Below are positions 61,905 to 64,000 of a stretch of DNA of 64,000 bases, in pieces. The first letter of the stretch is position 1. Each line of letters starts with the position of its first letter. The DNA is from Hyphomicrobiales bacterium. Lineage in GTDB: Bacteria > Pseudomonadota > Alphaproteobacteria > Rhizobiales > Rhizobiaceae. Location of the stretch: positions 1 through 64,000 of the forward strand of contig UBQW01000037.1 of the NCBI GenBank assembly GCA_900467745.1, given 5' to 3'. A program made the translations under genes and the position numbers. The notes below the pieces were generated by a model. The model was given only the letters and a program-made list of their open reading frames with translations, was not told where the DNA came from and did no database searches.

Positions 61905-62429
61905 ATGGTCAGGGAAAACGAAATCCGGAAGAACGAAGTGGCGGTCGATGTTCCGCCGCCGACGGATGCCGGCCTCGTCTTCATCGGGCGTATCCTGACT
62001 CCTTGGACGTCCCGCATGGAAACCCCGCGCCAGGGGCGCCATGACGGGCCGATCTGCCGGATCGAGATCTTCGAGCCCTGGACGCAGGCGCTGAAGGGCG
62101 TCGAGGCCTTCGAGCGGCTGGAAATCCTCTATTGGCTGGATCGCTCCCGCCGCGACCTCGTGCTGCAGAGCCCGGCCAATTCGGGCAAGGTGCACGGCAC
62201 CTTCTCGCTCCGCTCCCCCGTTCGCCCCAATCCGATCGGCACCTCGATCGTCAAGCTCGAGGCGGTGGAAGGAGCAACGCTTCTGGTGCGCGGCATGGAT
62301 TGCCTCGACGGCACGCCGTTGCTCGACCTGAAGCCGGATCGCACTCTGTTCAAACCGATCGCGCCGCCGCAGCCTGGCGATTTCCAGACTGGCGACGACG
62401 GAACGGCGCATTATTGCCAGAAGGCGTAA
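61905..62429 (+). CDS. trmO: tRNA (t6A37) N6-methyltransferase, TrmO/YaeB type
   Basis: A 174-residue TsaA/YaeB-type SAM-dependent methyltransferase. The beta-barrel fold is marked by PRQGRHDGPICRIEIFEPW, GTFSLRSPVRPNPIGTSIVK (the conserved R-S-P-x-R-P-N-P-I-G block, about residues 100-110) and DCLDGTPLLDLKP. It methylates t6A at tRNA position 37 in E. coli. The stop abuts the convergent molbindin gene. Confidence 0.92.
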   Translation: MVRENEIRKNEVAVDVPPPTDAGLVFIGRILTPWTSRMETPRQGRHDGPICRIEIFEPWTQALKGVEAFERLEILYWLDRSRRDLVLQSPANSGKVHGTFSLRSPVRPNPIGTSIVKLEAVEGATLLVRGMDCLDGTPLLDLKPDRTLFKPIAPPQPGDFQTGDDGTAHYCQKA

Positions 62430-62639
62430 TCAGTCGACGGCGACCATCACGTCGGAGGCCTTGACCACGGCATAGGCGTCGGAGCCGACGGTCAGCCCGA
62501 GTTCCTTGACAGCCTCGTTGGTGATCGACGACGTCACGATCGAGCCGCCGCCAATATCGATACGCACATGCGCCGTCGTGGCGCCGAGCGTGATCTCGAC
62601 GACCTTGCCCTTGAGGCGGTTGCGTGCGCTGATTTTCAT
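62430..62639 (-). CDS. molybdate-binding TOBE-domain protein (molbindin)
   Basis: A 69-residue single Mop/TOBE domain: SARNRLKGKVVEITLGATTA, then HVRIDIGGGSIVTSSITNEA and AYAVVKASDVMVAVD. Such molbindins assemble into rings that store molybdate or tungstate. GGAG precedes the ATG. No mod transport gene lies nearby. It is adjacent to betC on the same strand. Confidence 0.9.
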   Translation of the reverse strand: MKISARNRLKGKVVEITLGATTAHVRIDIGGGSIVTSSITNEAVKELGLTVGSDAYAVVKASDVMVAVD

Positions 62640-62696
62640 GAGTTTTCTCCTTGTTTCGATGGCGGAACTTAGCGATTCGCCACCGAAACGGCAATC

Positions 62697-64000
62697 TCAC
62701 TCGCCGCGCGGATAGCGCTGGTTTTCTTCCAGCACGTTCAAATCCATGTGGTTGCGCATGTAGCGTTCCGAGGCGCGCTGCAGCGGCTGGTAGTCCCAGG
62801 GATAATAGGCGCCGTTGCGCAGCGCCTCGTAGACCACCCAGCGCCGCGCCTGGCTTTCGCGCACCGCTGCGTCGAAGCTTGCAAGGTTCCAGCGCGTCTG
62901 CGCCTGCGCGGTCAGATGCGCCAGCGTGTCCGCATAGGCGGGGTCGGTGGCGAGGTTCTTCAGTTCCTTCGGGTCGGCGTCGAGATCGAACATCATCGGC
63001 GCGTCCTTGTCGCAGAGCGTCAGCTTGAACTTGCCGTCACGAAGGCCGACCAGCGGCGCGATCGAACCCTCGGCCGCATATTCCATCGGCACCGGCCCGC
63101 GTCCGCCGGTTCCCGTGGCGAGCGGCGTCAGATCCTCGCCGTCGGTCCAGGGCTTCAGCTTGGTGATGTCGATGCCGGCAAGCGCCGCCAGCGTCGGCGT
63201 CACGTCCAGCGTCGAAACCGGCTGGCTGATCAGCTTCGGCTCCCAGTCGGGTGCGGCAATTGCCAGCGGTACCCGCGCCGAGCCGTCGAAGAAGCACATC
63301 TTGAACCAGAGACCGCGCTCGCCCAGCATGTCGCCATGGTCGGAGACGAAGAGGATGACGGTATCCTCGGCCATGCGCCCACGCTCGAGAACGTCGATGA
63401 GCTCGCCGACCTTCTCGTCGATATAGGAGATGTTGGCGAAATAGCCGCGGCGGGCGTTGCGCACCTGCTCGCGGGTGATCTCGAAGGCGTCGTAGTCGCA
63501 GGCCTTCAAGAGCCGCTGCGAATGCTGGTCCTGCTCGTCGAACGGGATCGTGCCGACTTCAGGGTCGAGATGAGGGCAATCCTCGTAGAGATCCCAGAAC
63601 TTGCGGCGCGCCACATAGGGGTCGTGCGGATGCGTGAAGCTCACCGTCAGGCACCAGGGACGATTGTCCTGCCGGCGCGAGAGGTCGTAGAGCTTACGGG
63701 TCGCGTTGTAGGCGACCTCATCGTCATATTCCATCTGGTTGGTGATTTCGGCCACGCCCGCGCCCGTCACCGAGCCGAGATTGTGGTACCACCAGTCGAT
63801 GCGCTCGCCGGGCTTGGTGTAATCAGGCGTCCAGCCGAAATCGGCAGGATAGATATCGGTCGTCAGCCGCTCCTCGAAGCCATGCAGCTGGTCGGGGCCG
63901 ACGAAGTGCATCTTGCCCGAAAGCGCTGTGTGATAGCCGGCCGCGCGCAGGTGGTGCGCGAAGGTCGGGATATCGGAGGCGAATTCGGCGGCGTTGTCGT
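62697..64000 (-). CDS. betC: choline-sulfatase, partial (5' end beyond window)
   Basis: The C-terminal part of a type I sulfatase; about 434 codons lie in the window and the start is beyond base 64000, with reading frame open through to the edge (the last residues include HTALSGKMHF). The fragment KMHFVGPDQLHGFEERLTTD, VSFTHPHDPYVARRKFWDLY and FVSDHGDMLGERGLWFKMCF with metal ligands in SDHGD are characteristic of choline-O-sulfate hydrolases, which feed choline to glycine-betaine synthesis. The catalytic Cys region (CSPSR) is not included. The name betC fits rhizobial homologues. Confidence 0.85.
   Translation of the reverse strand, partial: DNAAEFASDIPTFAHHLRAAGYHTALSGKMHFVGPDQLHGFEERLTTDIYPADFGWTPDYTKPGERIDWWYHNLGSVTGAGVAEITNQMEYDDEVAYNATRKLYDLSRRQDNRPWCLTVSFTHPHDPYVARRKFWDLYEDCPHLDPEVGTIPFDEQDQHSQRLLKACDYDAFEITREQVRNARRGYFANISYIDEKVGELIDVLERGRMAEDTVILFVSDHGDMLGERGLWFKMCFFDGSARVPLAIAAPDWEPKLISQPVSTLDVTPTLAALAGIDITKLKPWTDGEDLTPLATGTGGRGPVPMEYAAEGSIAPLVGLRDGKFKLTLCDKDAPMMFDLDADPKELKNLATDPAYADTLAHLTAQAQTRWNLASFDAAVRESQARRWVVYEALRNGAYYPWDYQPLQRASERYMRNHMDLNVLEENQRYPRGE

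Overview
The window looks like ordinary chromosomal DNA of a Rhizobiales alphaproteobacterium, most likely the Rhizobium/Agrobacterium group. This is inferred from a GC-rich composition, a rhizobial-type phospholipid N-methyltransferase (PmtA), the gene order ugpB-A-E-C behind a PHO-box-like sequence, an Irr-box-like sequence before an imelysin operon, a betC-type choline sulfatase, and palindromic intergenic elements resembling the Rhizobium intergenic mosaic elements. There is no rRNA, tRNA, CRISPR array, prophage or insertion sequence that I can support. Genes are densely packed on both strands, often with TGATG or ATGA stop/start overlaps.

Layout. 1-7 kb: an NTF2-like protein, two aldo/keto reductases (one divergent from a LysR regulator), a DUF892 ferritin-like protein, an M15-like peptidase, a GNAT and a Gfo/Idh/MocA oxidoreductase. 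6.8-10.2 kb: a GtrA flippase, a GtrB-like GT2 and a divergent large GT-C-like membrane protein, a probable three-part lipid-linked glycosylation set, followed by a small membrane protein and an orphan relative of the gene-transfer-agent spike base protein. 11-22 kb: xseA, a PecS/PecM-like MarR/DMT pair with a perfect palindrome between them, an M29 aminopeptidase, YbaK, an ArsC-like reductase, an AstE/aspartoacylase, a 2'-5' RNA ligase, a GT4, a frameshifted MGMT-like gene and a VapBC module whose toxin appears to start at TTG. 22-28 kb: guaA, an MTA/SAH nucleosidase with a PaaI thioesterase, a GNAT, a nucleotidyltransferase, TspO and DUF2252.

28-33 kb: a four-gene operon (imelysin, di-heme DUF1111 protein, second imelysin, Tat-exported DUF1513) for periplasmic iron handling. 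33-46.6 kb: HPP protein, rsmB, RlpA-like protein, an SDR/queG/GST operon, uppP, a 49-residue secreted protein, an NDUFA9-like protein, a pmtA/phosphatase/pyrF operon, dnaN, rsmI and yraN. 46.7-51 kb: ugpBAEC for glycerol-3-phosphate uptake. 51-64 kb: a cupin, gshB, comM/yifB, cysK, LysE, dps, a DMT/Lrp pair, a GNAT with dut, prfC, trmO, a molbindin and the 3' part of betC, cut by the window end.

Most of this is core metabolism. I did not find a clearly new defence or mobile system. The more unusual items are the Gtr-like locus, the orphan spike-base homologue, the frameshifted alkyltransferase, the three-repeat PHO box, the missed small secreted gene and the palindrome clusters. All family assignments are from reading the translated sequences; no database search was run.
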